Source of the DNA: Eopsaltria australis
Lineage: Eukaryota; Chordata; Aves; Passeriformes; Petroicidae
NCBI GenBank assembly: GCA_034509425.1
Contig: JAVTVJ010000846.1
Coordinates: forward strand, 1-64,000
Reading direction: 5' to 3'
DNA length: 64,000 nucleotides
Shown here: piece by piece, positions 51,501 through 62,920 of the stretch
Layout: each line of letters begins with the position of its first letter
Numbering within the stretch: position 1 is the first letter of the stretch
Program-made: the position numbers and the translations under genes
Notes under the pieces: model-generated
What the model was told of the DNA's origin: nothing
Database searches by the model: none
The model's input: the letters and a program-made list of their open reading frames with translations, nothing else

Positions 51501-54500
51501 TCCACAGAGGCCAGGCTTTCTACTTAAACATGGGCAGGAAATAGATTGTGCTATTTGTTGATCTGGACACCAGTGCTAGAGCCCTTGAATTTCTTGTTTC
51601 TCTTAAATCTCCAAATTTTTCAGTGAGAAGGCATTTTCAATAGCAAAACTCTGGTATGAGTCACTGACAAAAAGAGCTTCCACAAGAGCTAGTTGATACT
51701 GCCTAGCAAAAGTTGATAGTTTTTCAAACACCCTTGGAGATTGTGCTGAAGGATTTCCAATGCAATTTTTGTAATTTTTCTGTAATTTTTTCTAATGGAA
51801 CTTGAAGCTACGAAGCCCTGGTATTTTTGGTTCTGATGTTTGGCAGCTCAGCTGTTCTATCCCATTCTGCTTTTCATGTCAGAGCAGGAGAGATGGGGAA
51901 GCATGGAGGCTTAGGGGCACTTCTACTTGCCCACAGCTAGAGATAGGGGTCATCTGGACATAGCCTGCGAAATGTGCACTTTCACTGACACTGTTTGGAA
52001 GTATGCTTTGTGTTAGTGAATAGAGAAGTCGGTCATCACCCTGAAGCTAAGTGTTCAGCGTTTTGGCTTTAACTGCTTTTGATATGAAAGGGAGTATTGA
52101 GACTAGAAGCTTCCTCTGCTGATACCTTACTGTATTTTTATTGTACCTCTTCTGGAGTGGATCTCAGATATTCTATTGGTGATAATTCTTAAGACCAATA
52201 TGCAACGCAGAAAATACGTATTTTTAAATTGCTGTTTTAAAGATCTTTGCCTACACTTACATTTTCAATTCCCAATATTAGCATTTCACAATGCTGAAAG
52301 TTTTCCTTTCTCAGACTGTTCCTCAAATCTCTGGTTCTGCAGTTCCTGTCATGACACTTACATATGAGATATGTACGATATTAAAGTTCCCATTTACTTA
52401 TAATAATGCTTTTCTTCACTGTTCTCAAAGATCCTGAATTTATCAGGTATCCATTATGCCTCAGACTTTAATAGGTAATCACTTGAAGTTATTTTCTTAC
52501 CTTTGTCTTCAAAGTGGCTTAGCTGATCACTCTAAAGTGGTGACTTCTGTAATTCTGGGTTAATATCCTGCCACAGAGTGAGGAGAATAGAAGAGTGGAG
52601 GCTGGGCAGAAAAGCTGAAGCTGTCAACTGCACTCTGAAGCAGATTCAGGGAAGTGATGAGTCTCTGAACTCAATTGGTATTTTTTGTTTTTCAAATAAT
52701 TTTAGTTTTTTTAATTATTTGGATGTATCCTCAAGAGAACTGTAGTTAACTGTAGCCAAGGAAAGATACCATCTCTGGTTGTATTTACTCCCTCAAATAA
52801 ATGTGTAACACTGAGTGATTTGTTAATATGGCATACTCTGGAAGTGACTTGACATCAGAAGGGATGAGGTTCACATGGATTTTTTTAAAATAGTTTAAAC
52901 TGTATTATCTTTCTTACTGCAATTGTAAATTCAGCTTGTTCAGGCTTAGAAAACAGTCTGGGTTTAGCAGGGACAGGGTCTTAATAATTGTTTTTCTCTG
53001 GCTTGTGGTATAACTTTTTCAGGGTGAACATAACCACCCTTGATGTTCTGCTTGATAGTGTATCATAAAGGACTACCTAGTTCATAAGTTTCGGTACTGG
53101 AATGCTCTCAAATCAGACTGTTTTAATTTTGCCTTACCTTTGGCAGGACTGCATGATGATTTATGTGTTTCTAACCTGCACAAGATGGTTTCAAGTTGGT
53201 ATGTGACTGCCTTACCTCCAGAGACTGCGAAATTAATTGAGACCAAATTGTGGTTTGTCTTTTTAAGTTTGCCCAGACCAGCCTTTCTTTGCTGACATAG
53301 GGTGGCATTTCATGTTCTACTGTTCAGCCAGCTGGAGCTTTCCATCTCTGGAGCAGAGGTACAGAGCTCATCTCATCGTGGTGGATAAGAGGAAGTACTT
53401 ACTGCTTGTTGCTTTTAAGTGTCTGGCTTCCCTCTGGTTTACATCCATCTGTCTGAGCAGGATACGGTGTAACACAGAACTTTGTACTTTAAGTTTGTTA
53501 AAAGAAATTGTGACCTTTGAAAGTATTGTAGTTACTTAAAAGGTAAAAACACTTCCTGTGGGCAGTGTGTCATGGCTGCTGAGTGTAGGTAAATGCTCTG
53601 GAAATATAGCATTCTTTTGCTCTGGCCTTGGACAGCTCCAAGTAGGTACAAGTCTTGCCATCACTGAAACCCTTCAGTTCTGTCACTGATGCTGAGCTTT
53701 GTTTTCTTGCCGTTCAGGCTTGACTCATTTGAAGGGTCAACATTGCAATTCTTGTTTTATAGCTGGAAGATGTCAGGCAGGTTATGTGGAGAGCTGTATG
53801 GTGGCTTCCATTAGTGGCTTCAGAACCTGTGACCTTAAATTAGGAAAGAATCAGAAAAATTGGGACATACAGGATGACATAGTGAAAAATGAATCTAATT
53901 TGAACAGAATGGAGGAAAATGCTTCCAACAGGATTTATGAGTTGATGTTAATTGGAGATTACACCAGAATGATAGAATTTTTACAATAATTTTAGAAAAA
54001 GATAGTTGTATAAACAGTAGTTATTGATCTTTACCTCATTATGTATGTTTGCATAAAACTTGTCTTTTGGGGTACTTTATTGGTTCTGCAGACTGAAAAG
54101 CTGATGCTTTCAGGGATTAAATTGCCTAAAGACAGTACATGTGTGAAACTGGAGTTGTGTACCAACAGAGTGTATTGCATATGAAAGAAAATCACTCTTG
54201 TGATATATGTTCTAAATATAGGTGGCTTACAAGCTAAAATCCACTTGAAGTAGATTTCTTGAAAGACCTGAGTAAAATCTCTATAGGGCATGTCCTATTT
54301 AACTCTGGAGCAAATATTACTTTAAATACAGCTGCTTGTACTGCAGTTCCTAGGCTCTCAGATGGTGGTCAAAATAATGGATTACTGTTAAAACAGGAGA
54401 TTAAATCCTGCCAGGCATATAGTCCAAAGAAATCTGCTAGGATATGTGCACATACATGCACATGCACGTATGCAATGTACTGGATTGCTTGCATTTGTGG

Positions 54501-55201
54501 CAGCAGTTTGGCATTGCTGAACTTGTAAAGAGTGGAAAAATGCCAGCACAAGAATAGGCATGCTGATCCACAGAGTGGCAAGCAAAAGAGCTTATAGACC
54601 TTTTATTCTCCATGGAAGAATATCAAATGCATGTTTTCTCTTCTTAACATCAGAACTAAACATTGAAAATGAAATTACTTTTTGGTTCATAATGCAAAGA
54701 AAGAAAATTTTGAGGGAGGAAGGGAAAAAGCTGCAATATGTGTACTTCAGGGAATAAAGAAACAAGATTTGTGTGTGAGCTATTTAATTATTGCTTTTTA
54801 AAACTGTTTTAAAACCTTTGAAGGATGTGGTCATGATGAAAGCAACGTGGATTAAACTGACTGCTGGAAAACTAGAAATTATGCAGTTGAGGCCTCTTTG
54901 TATGGTCCTACCCCTAAAGAAACAAAACGTGTGCCATGCATCTCACATCACTGAGATTCAGCTGCTCTTCTAAATTCAGGAATAAAATGCTAACATTTCC
55001 ATTATTAAAGGAGATTAATGGAGAAGACAATGAGGAGGAGGTTTACACCTTTTCATACGTACACACCTAGCTTAAAACCTGACAAAAACTGACTGAGGCA
55101 TGAAGATAGGTGTGTGTTAGCTGATTTAGTGGTTAAAGAACTGAACACTGTAGGGATTTCTGCAGGTTATTCTACATGTGAATATACTTGTTGCATGGTA
55201 G
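48546..55201. other. CDC42SE2 intron, middle part
   Basis: No exon, RNA gene or transposon could be supported. A run of 15 T lies at 49584-49598. A 96-codon frame at 53699-53989 is unassigned. Confidence 0.55.
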
Positions 55202-55390
55202 ATTGGATTTTGGTGTTTAATTGATTTTGTTTTGGTTGGTCGGGGTGTTTTGTTGATTTTTGGGGGGGTTTAGGCTGGGTTTTTTGTGTTGGTGTTTGTT
55301 TTTTTGTTTTTCTCTGTTGTTGTTGGTGGTGGGGGGGTTGCTGTTGTTGGTTGCTTGGTGGGGTTTTTTTGCTTTGGGCTCTTTTCTGTG
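55202..55390 (+). repeat. G/T-rich low-complexity tract
   Basis: Nearly 190 bases made almost wholly of G and T on the plus strand, with two runs of seven G and many TTGTTG and GGTT units. The complement is a C/A tract that yields spurious Q/P/K/T-rich open frames on the minus strand. Several G runs close together could form a G-quadruplex on the transcribed (+) sense strand of the intron. Confidence 0.8.
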
Positions 55391-58300
55391 TGTTTTGGAA
55401 TGATCTGCTGAATTGCAGCAAAACTCAACTGCCAGAGTATTTTTCTTGGTGCTTCCCTGGGAACCTCCTGGCTGCTGAAATACACTTGGATGCTTATTAG
55501 TAGTTTCTGTGGGACCTGTGTGTAAGCATCATGATTTTCTTTGAAGGCAGCTCATCTTGGGTGTTAAGGCAAAAATTTATTCTAGCTAGATTTTAAAATG
55601 GATGATGGTAATTCTGGATTACTCATTTTTGGGTTTTTTTACTTACTTAATGTTCATTGTAAATGACTTTTTTGTATCTATTGAGATTATAAAACAAGAA
55701 GGGTTTCTGAACGGACCAGTATTCACATGAGATAAGTGCTGCAAGAGATGCTGTAACACTTCACAAATGTGAGGGTGTCTTGATCATCCCCTGAAGAGAG
55801 TAAAATTACTCTTCTTGTATACTAGTAGCATGTTTCATATCACCAGAATCACGTTTTGCGCTGTTTCTCAGCGCCTCTAAACTAGACACCAGTGTAAATA
55901 ATGTTCAGTCTGTTTAGTCAGACAAAACAGAAGAGCTTAACACCAGACTGGTCCATCTTTGTATGATAAGAAAAGTGACCAGGTACCCTACAGTACCTTA
56001 CATTATGTAACAATTTACGTAATTTAGTGTTCCAGAATTAGTCAGCTCACATTATTCCCCAGTGAAAAGGAAAGAAAAATGATAAAAGGAGTAAGAAACC
56101 TTTATTTGGTATTGTTGTATTTGTAACTTTTGTCTAAAAAGATCAGCAAAACCTTCTCTTTGAAGGATGCTCTGATACAGCTCAAAAACCTCTTTTACCC
56201 CAAAGTTGTTTGTGGATCACTAAAATGTACACCAAGTTGTTGACTCTTATAAGGAATCACTTTTGAGTTTCCAGTTGCCAGCTCTACAAGCTCCCTCTGT
56301 GTTCAGAGAGTCAAGCTGAATCTTTTTCCCACACTGGTACAGTAAGCTTTCCATGAACAATCCCTCTGCTTCAGCTCACTGGAATTTAGTAAATAATTTG
56401 GTCATGCCCAAGAAGGAATAGAATTCAGCTTAGGTTCTTAGTAATGTTGGCTCTGCAGGCATTGCAGAGTATTACTGACAAATTATTTTTTATGACCAAA
56501 CATAGCAGACACTTATTTTTGTAATACCAAAGACAAGAAATGCTGTAGGATGGTATGGTGTGGTATGGTTTGTGCTTTTACTATTATCCCAGATAAAGGG
56601 CCACATCTAAGTTTTGTATTGTGGTTTTATGCAAGTTTAGTTTTATGTGGTTTAGTTTCTTAAAAAGAAAATGGGCTGTAACTATACAATTTCTGAACAC
56701 AGGAGAGTGGTCTGAAAGTAAACCTTGCTGGGAAACAATTGGGCAGAAAGGGTTTGAATTTCTCAAATTTTTGTGTAGTAGTCCTTAAAGAGGGAGTGTT
56801 TAGTGTCATGATAATGCTGAATCCTGAATCTTTTTTAGCTTTGCAGCTGGAAAATAAACACCTTCATGGTGTTCTTAGTGGAGAATGTTTTCCCTTGAGT
56901 TTTGACAAATACTGGATTCATAAATTGTACTGAAAATGTATTTGCATTTTCAGTATGTGTTAAAATGAACTTCAAAGCTTAAGAAATTATGTTTTAAATT
57001 GTTTGTTATAGAGAAATCTAGAGTCACTTCTTGTCCTAAATTATTTTGATGCAGTATACATCTCTCCATAGTCTAAAACTTTACCACAAATGAGCAGCAC
57101 GTGTCAGTGTCTGTTCAGGACAGGAGTTGTTGGTGGGTACTTTAATGCTTCTGTTCATGGTTACTGACAGACCTTCAGGAAAACCTGTGAGACAGTGAAG
57201 TAAGGTTAAGGCATGGAAACCATGCAGAAAATCTGGGAAGAAAATTAAATTCTTGCAAATTCTTTGCCTTGATTATGGAAGCGTGTTTGTGGGTGGTATA
57301 GCCTTATGACAGTGTGGCACAGGGAACTCTTAAAATAATTGGGTATGATTGAGATTTGACAGTTATTTGGCAGTTTTCGTGCTGCTGAGCCAGTGGTACA
57401 AAACTTCTCTTTTTTTATTGGTATAGGTGCCATAGCCCACTGAAAACCTGTGTGTTACTAAAGGGTACCTGACCTGTTTCAGGTTATGAAACACGGAGTG
57501 GTGGTAGTAACATTTTATCTTAGTTATTGGTGTTTTTCTTTAATTTAGGAACAATATATATCATCCTACCAAAAATTACTATTCAGTTCTGTATTCACAG
57601 CTCTAGTTGTTAGGAAGACAGAGTTATGCTCTGTCTTTTTAGATATCACATGGTTCCATTTGCTGAAGAGTAAAATGAAAAATATTTACTATAAATAATC
57701 TATAGTTATTATTATGCAGCCAGTTTAGAAATTCCCAGCCTGCAACTCTTCAGAAAACCTGATTTTGCTCTGTATATTTGTTGTTCTTTCTACACTTCAT
57801 TCTGACTTTAACTGCCAGTCACTGTAAATCTGTAGCCAAAAGCTAATGTTGAGTGTACCTTGATTTTGGTAGAAGCTGACTACACTTGTGGAACTGGGAA
57901 GCAGTTGCCCTGAAGTTGCCAATAACACATGAACCTGGAGGAATCTTAAATATCTCCACAGTGCTTAGTGTTGCAATGCCCAAGCTCCCTGTTCAACTGT
58001 CAAAGAACCATGCTTTCCTGTTCTTCCTGTCATAAGAAGCTCCAATATTGGGTTTTATTCTGGCAAGATCACTAGATCTGACACACTGAGAAAACCACAC
58101 TATATATTTCCTGGATTTCTATAGTGAATCCAGCTTCAGAATTGCCAGTATTAGGCTGAAGGAATTGTATGTAATGGTATAAAAAAATCATACAAGTAGG
58201 AGACATAGTAAGATAATAATAGAAAATCTTTTGTTGCAGGAATAAATTTGTCATGGATAACTTGATGCAGAAAACCTGCAAAATAAGGAAGGATGGGCTT

Positions 58301-60304
58301 GTCACAGAAATGGATTAGTAAGTAGGAAAGTTCTCCTAAAGACTATGAACAGCCAACACTACCTCTAGAAATGATGGTGTGATGTTGTTGATACTGCTTG
58401 GGAGTCTAGCAGTAAATTATGACATTGGTGAATGTACCTGCAAAATTTCTGTGTCTTTGTAGTGCAGCTAGTGGAACAGTAGGAAGCTATTTCTGCTACT
58501 GCTTCTGAATACTTATTTCCAGCAACACTGAATTTAGAGGAGCAGAATGTGACAAATAAGTTAGGAATATGGGTTACTTTCTGACTTGATGAAATTGAAA
58601 TAGTAATGATTGTTTGCACTCAAGACCTGTGGAATTGTGGCATGCCTCAGCAAGACTAAACAGAAGGGTCTGTACATGTTTGGAATTGGTGTTTTCCTTT
58701 TGATGGGACACTGGACAAGGCAGTAGAGATTCCTTTGTTTTGCTAAGGAACGCAGGACACTCCTTGAAAGGGCTTCCTTTTTACGTGCCTTGTTTTAATA
58801 AAATATATAGGCTTACAGTACTTCACTAGTGTTCCTGCACAATGGCCTTTTGTCTTCATTGTCTGTCTTGAACCTACAGATTTTCAATGGCACACCGTGT
58901 TGCTCCTCCTTTGCTGCCATGCTTCTGTTGGAACTTGTTAATTAGCTCCTGAACAGCTTCCCTTCCCCTTCTGTCATTTGGGGATGTTTTCCACACTTCA
59001 AGCATAGGCTTTTGTGTTGTTGCTCCATGTCAGTTAGTGTTTTGAGTATGTCAAAAGCTGAGCAGAAAGCTAATTTAAGTCTACGCACGACTGCTGATTT
59101 GAACATTCCTTAGGACTTACTGGTAGACTGCTCTTCCAGAGGTGCTTCTAGGCATTCTGTGTGTGGGCTTGATGTGTAAACATCTCTCAAATATCTACTG
59201 GGCCATCCCTTGCTAAATTGTCTTGGCTGCTTGTATTGTCTTTTCATAATTTTGTGTGTAGTGTCACCATTTCTATGTCCAGTACTGAGATCACCTTTCA
59301 AATGCATTACTATTTTTCATTGTATGGGAAGAACATGGGAGGCTGTTCTTCTACCCTTGTGTAGGTTCTAACTCCTTTTTGCTTCGATGCCTCAAGAGCA
59401 AGCAAAGACAGACTGTCACCATCACCATTATAATGTATTTTGGGATGCAGTTTTTACAAAATCATTTGCCTAAAATGAACTGGATGAGCAGACTTGACAG
59501 TCAAATCTGGGACTTTTGCAGAAGTCTTCACAGGAGCAAGAAATGTGATGGCCACTGAAGGAAATTTGTGATTCCATGCTTACAAACTCTACACTCCTAC
59601 TGCAAAATAGGGTATCCGAGGCCATGTGACAACACTCATGCTGAGGATGTAACTGATCAATACGCTTTTAAAGCAGCAAGGACAACCCTGAGGCAATGCT
59701 GAGGTCACTCAGGTGGCAAATAACTTAGCAAGGAAATGCCAATGGGAAGACTGCCATAAAGGTCAGCAGTCAGGAGTGTGTCTCACAGACTGAGGCACAC
59801 AAAGCTGTAATGGGATTACTTCCCTTAAAAAGGGATTTGTGCAAAAAAGAGAAAGTATCAACATTCCAAGCAAGTTCATTTTGATAAAACTTCACTGAGA
59901 AGTAAGTAGTAGAGTACATCATCAGAAAATACATCGGTATTTTGTTGCATAAATATATATAACAACCAACAAGAAGCTGCCACTATCTGGGCAAGCTAAT
60001 GCCAAATTTCTAAGATGATACTCACAGAGGTGTTTAAAAACTCATGAATTCACTATGTGTGTGTTTGTTGATTCCTGAGGATATTGCTGTTAAATGTTGT
60101 GGCTTTGCTTTTGCCCACAGCAAAAGTACTAAGATCTTCGTACTCATTAATCCTACTGCTAAAAAATAAACAGTGCTATAACTCACGAAAATCCATTGTC
60201 TCCCAGTAAGGGAATTACAATGAGTTGCTGTTGTGGTTTTCAGTTCGCCTATTCGAGTTTCTGGCCAAATTCCAGCACACTTACAAAATTTACCTGATGT
60301 GTGC
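55391..60304. other. CDC42SE2 intron, distal part
   Basis: No gene identified. A perfect 11-bp stem (TACTGAAAATG with CATTTTCAGTA, 56928-56955, six-base loop) is present; it is shorter than a microRNA hairpin. About 59630-59880 is slightly less AT-rich and unassigned. Confidence 0.5.
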
Positions 60305-60964
60305 TGTGAGATGAGGATTGGGAGTAGGCAAAGCAGGCTCAAACTTTATAGAGTATAAAGAAAGTTTAGTAATACACCTAAGACAAAGAGGAAAAGAAAA
60401 AACCAAGAAGAAACAGAACAAACTACTCAGACCACCCCTTCTCCCCCCACCTCTCCATTTCTTCCTCCCTGACAAAAGGACACAAAAGGACAACACTTTG
60501 ACCTCCAGTCAGTTTACCACCTCTGAAATAGTCCTTGTTTCAGCTCTTCTAGGGAGAGAAGTCTCTTTTGCTTATACCACGGATTCTCTGTAAGAAAATA
60601 CAGTTTTTTATGGGTCTTCAGCCTCTCCACCAGCAGCCGCCGGGAGAAAAGGTCTGCTTGTGGAGAATCCCTCCCCAGACCAGTAGCCTTCCCACAGCTC
60701 CTACAGGGGAGTCATGACAGTCCATGGGGTACCCTTTTAAGGATGAACAGTTCTATTCCAGCAGCGAAGAAAATTCCCTTCTTCTGTGTCTAGCAACACA
60801 GGTTCTCCTGGCAACACAAGTTCTCCAGTATTCCCCGGGGCCAGGGACAGCTCACAGCATCTTCTGTGTCTCAGCTCAAGCTTCTCATCAGACTGCACTT
60901 ACTTCAGCACCTTCTCATCTCCACCCAGGTGCCTTGGCTCACTGACTGCCGTTAGAACCTCACA
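60305..60964 (-). mobile_element. ERVL-like LTR (3' LTR), minus strand
   Basis: On the minus strand this 660-bp segment starts TGTGAG at 60964 and ends CTCACA at 60305, a perfect 6-bp terminal inverted repeat. It is directly preceded by a polypurine tract, the mark of a 3' LTR. Inside are a TATA-like CCCATAAAAAAC near 60604-60614 and, near the end, ATTACTAAAC at 60364-60373, apparently a decayed AATAAA. The distal part ending TTTGAGCCTGCTTTGCC and CATCTCACA resembles avian class III (ERVL) LTRs as I remember them. An 18-bp tandem duplication lies at 60793-60828. No coding capacity. Confidence 0.7.
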
Positions 60965-60974
60965 TCCCCCCTTT
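60965..60974 (-). promoter_or_regulatory. Retroviral polypurine tract
   Basis: The minus strand reads CCAAAGGGGGGA immediately before the TGTGAG that starts the LTR. In retroviruses this purine run primes plus-strand synthesis and abuts the 3' LTR, as seen here. Confidence 0.65.
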
Positions 60975-61860
60975 GGACTATTCCTTCATATATTACAGGG
61001 AATTTATTAGCTCAGTTCCAACCATAGTTCTGCAAAAAAAGTTTCAACTTCACTCTCGAAGCACTTCTCATACACCTCCCTCTAGGCATCGGTTCTGCTT
61101 TCCTCACTGACTGTAAAGTCTCTATGCTGCATTTATGTAGATGTCCTCACTCGTTCCTCTCTCTGCGAGGAAGGATGGGTGTCTGTAAGTTTAGTCCAGG
61201 CATGAACAGAGTTAATTTCTGTCTCTCTCTCCGGCAGTGTGACAATCCCGTGCTCCCTGCCGGGCTGTTTGAACAGGTCCCAGCTGGATGGCAGAAGCTC
61301 TCAGAGTCTCTGTGCCTGGCTCTGCGGAGCTGGCTCGGCCTGCTGGGGCCATCTGGGCCCGGGGTGACAGGGCAGGGCCTGGCCCGAACTGCATGGAGCC
61401 CGGCCCGGTCCTTGCCTGGCCCGGAGCAGGGGCCTGGCCCTGTCTCGTGTAGCTGACACACCGGCTGAGCTGGATCTGCTGAAAATTCCAGCCAGTTCCT
61501 CCCCCATGCCCAGCTGCAGTGGCACAGCCGCTCTAAACCTTCCTTCCCCCCTCCCCCTTCTTCTGCGTGGGGGGGGGAGTTGGAAAAGAAGGCCCAGATG
61601 GCCCAGCCTTACCGGGGAGAGAAACAGAGGCGCTGTTTCGTTTTGAGCAGCAGCAGGCCAAAAGAGGAAGAGGCTCAGAGGTTCTCTGCTTATATATGAT
61701 TTTTTTCCTCAAAGGCAGATCAACTTTTAATTGGTTTACCTACATATCAATCCTTAAAACTACCTGGTTATTGGCTCTCTCTCTCAGGAAGGAAGTTGTA
61801 TCACTTCCTGCAGGATAGGTCACTTCCTAGATTTTGACCCCTCCTGACTAACCCAGGACA
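60975..61860 (-). mobile_element. ERV remnant: LTR-like promoter and GC-rich leader
   Basis: Read on the minus strand it starts TGTCCTGGGTTAG at 61860, a start shared by many avian ERV LTRs. TATATAAGC follows at 61688-61696, about 165 bases in. Next comes a GC- and CpG-rich stretch (61200-61650) and an AATAAA at 61003-61008, 30 bases before the polypurine tract. It could be a second, different LTR plus leader joined to the ERVL-like 3' LTR, or the promoter half of one unusually long (about 1.55-kb) LTR covering 60305-61860. The open frames in the GC-rich part are compositional; no gag, pol or env similarity is visible. Confidence 0.5.
61688..61696 (-). promoter_or_regulatory. TATA box of the ERV remnant
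   Basis: TATATAAGC on the minus strand precedes the GC-rich leader at the spacing usual for an LTR promoter. Transcription would run antisense to CDC42SE2. Confidence 0.5.
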
Positions 61861-62799
61861 GCTGCATAAAGAGATTTGCTGAAAGTACCACGTGGACCCT
61901 GATTTATTGTCATAGTTAAAGGTGAATCACAATGTGTGGGCTTATGAGAACATATGGCAATGCCTTTAGGGGTGTTACCTTACCAGTGCAGTGGATGCTT
62001 TAACTAACTGGTACAGGGAAAGTGTTAGACTTACTAACTGATTGGTTTTGTATGGTGTGTGTGGGAATCCTGTGTCTGACAGTGGCTATTACCTGTTTGG
62101 AGGTAATATTTCAGTTTTGTCTTTTGTTCTTTTACTTTTCTGCAGTGGAATTTGGTATGTGGATATCATTCTGATGTAGAAGATTGTGCAGTGTACAAGC
62201 GAGTACAGAAGGCTTGCATGTCACGGACCTTTATGTAACACGTGTGCTTTCATCGAGACACAAATGTGTTCAGACACCTGCACACACAGGACGTAGCTAG
62301 CTCTAGGAAGTCTTATTACAGCACGGAAGATAATTTCTTAACAAAACTGTTTAAATGCTCAATGTTCTTAAGCACACCCAAAGCTTTTGTTTGCGTTGTA
62401 TCTTGGGGGTAAAGAGATGTTCATTTGGCTGAGCAGGAGGGGCTACATGTTGTAATCCTGGCAGCGTCTTCTAGAGAACTACAGCTCTCATCGTGCCAGA
62501 TGATCTCTCAAGTATTTCCTGTGTTCTTGTTGGGGAAGGTCAGTAAGAGAACAGAAAGAAAGCTCAGCGTGATACGGTTCACAGTGTGTTCTTATCAAGA
62601 CTTTGGGATTTGATTTTTATCAGAAGCTATTAGAAGTTTCCGGAAAGTTTGCACTGTGGTGAGTCCTTATATCATTTGTTTAACCTTGGTTTTATGTTAT
62701 TATGATTTTTGGTTATTGGGGAAAATATACAGGAAAGTCAATGGCAGCCTGCTCTTCATCACCATCTGAAGCGAGAGACTCATAAAGTAGTCCAGATGA
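61861..62799. other. CDC42SE2 intron
   Basis: Unique sequence with no recognised feature. Confidence 0.5.
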
Positions 62800-62920
62800 C
62801 AAGACACCTCTGGGTGCTATCTAGTGCAATGCTCCTGCTCAAAGCAGAGCCAGCTAGACTTGACTTTTGCAGGGTCAGGACCAGTTGTGTTCTGTGGATC
62901 TCAAAGGATGGACATTCAGA
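62800..62920 (-). mobile_element. CR1 LINE, older 3'-region fragment, inverted
   Basis: On the plus strand, CACCTCTGGGTGCTATCTAG, GCTCCTGCTCAAAGCAGAGC, CAGCTAGACTTGAC and CTCAAAGGATGG follow the inverted CR1 3' region in the right order. It is more diverged than the other copies, and both boundaries are approximate. Confidence 0.75.

Noticed and set aside
55167..55485. Q/P/K/T-rich minus-strand frames
   Set aside because: Produced by the G/T-rich low-complexity tract read in reverse.
61124..61461. 110-codon frame and overlapping minus-strand frames in GC-rich sequence
   Set aside because: Pro/Gly/Ala/Leu-rich translations in several overlapping frames reflect GC composition of the ERV leader. 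There is no domain or start context.
60303..61864. 4-bp target-site duplication GCTG flanking 60307-61860
   Set aside because: A 4-bp match is easily chance, and it requires LTR ends that spoil the perfect TGTGAG/CTCACA pair.
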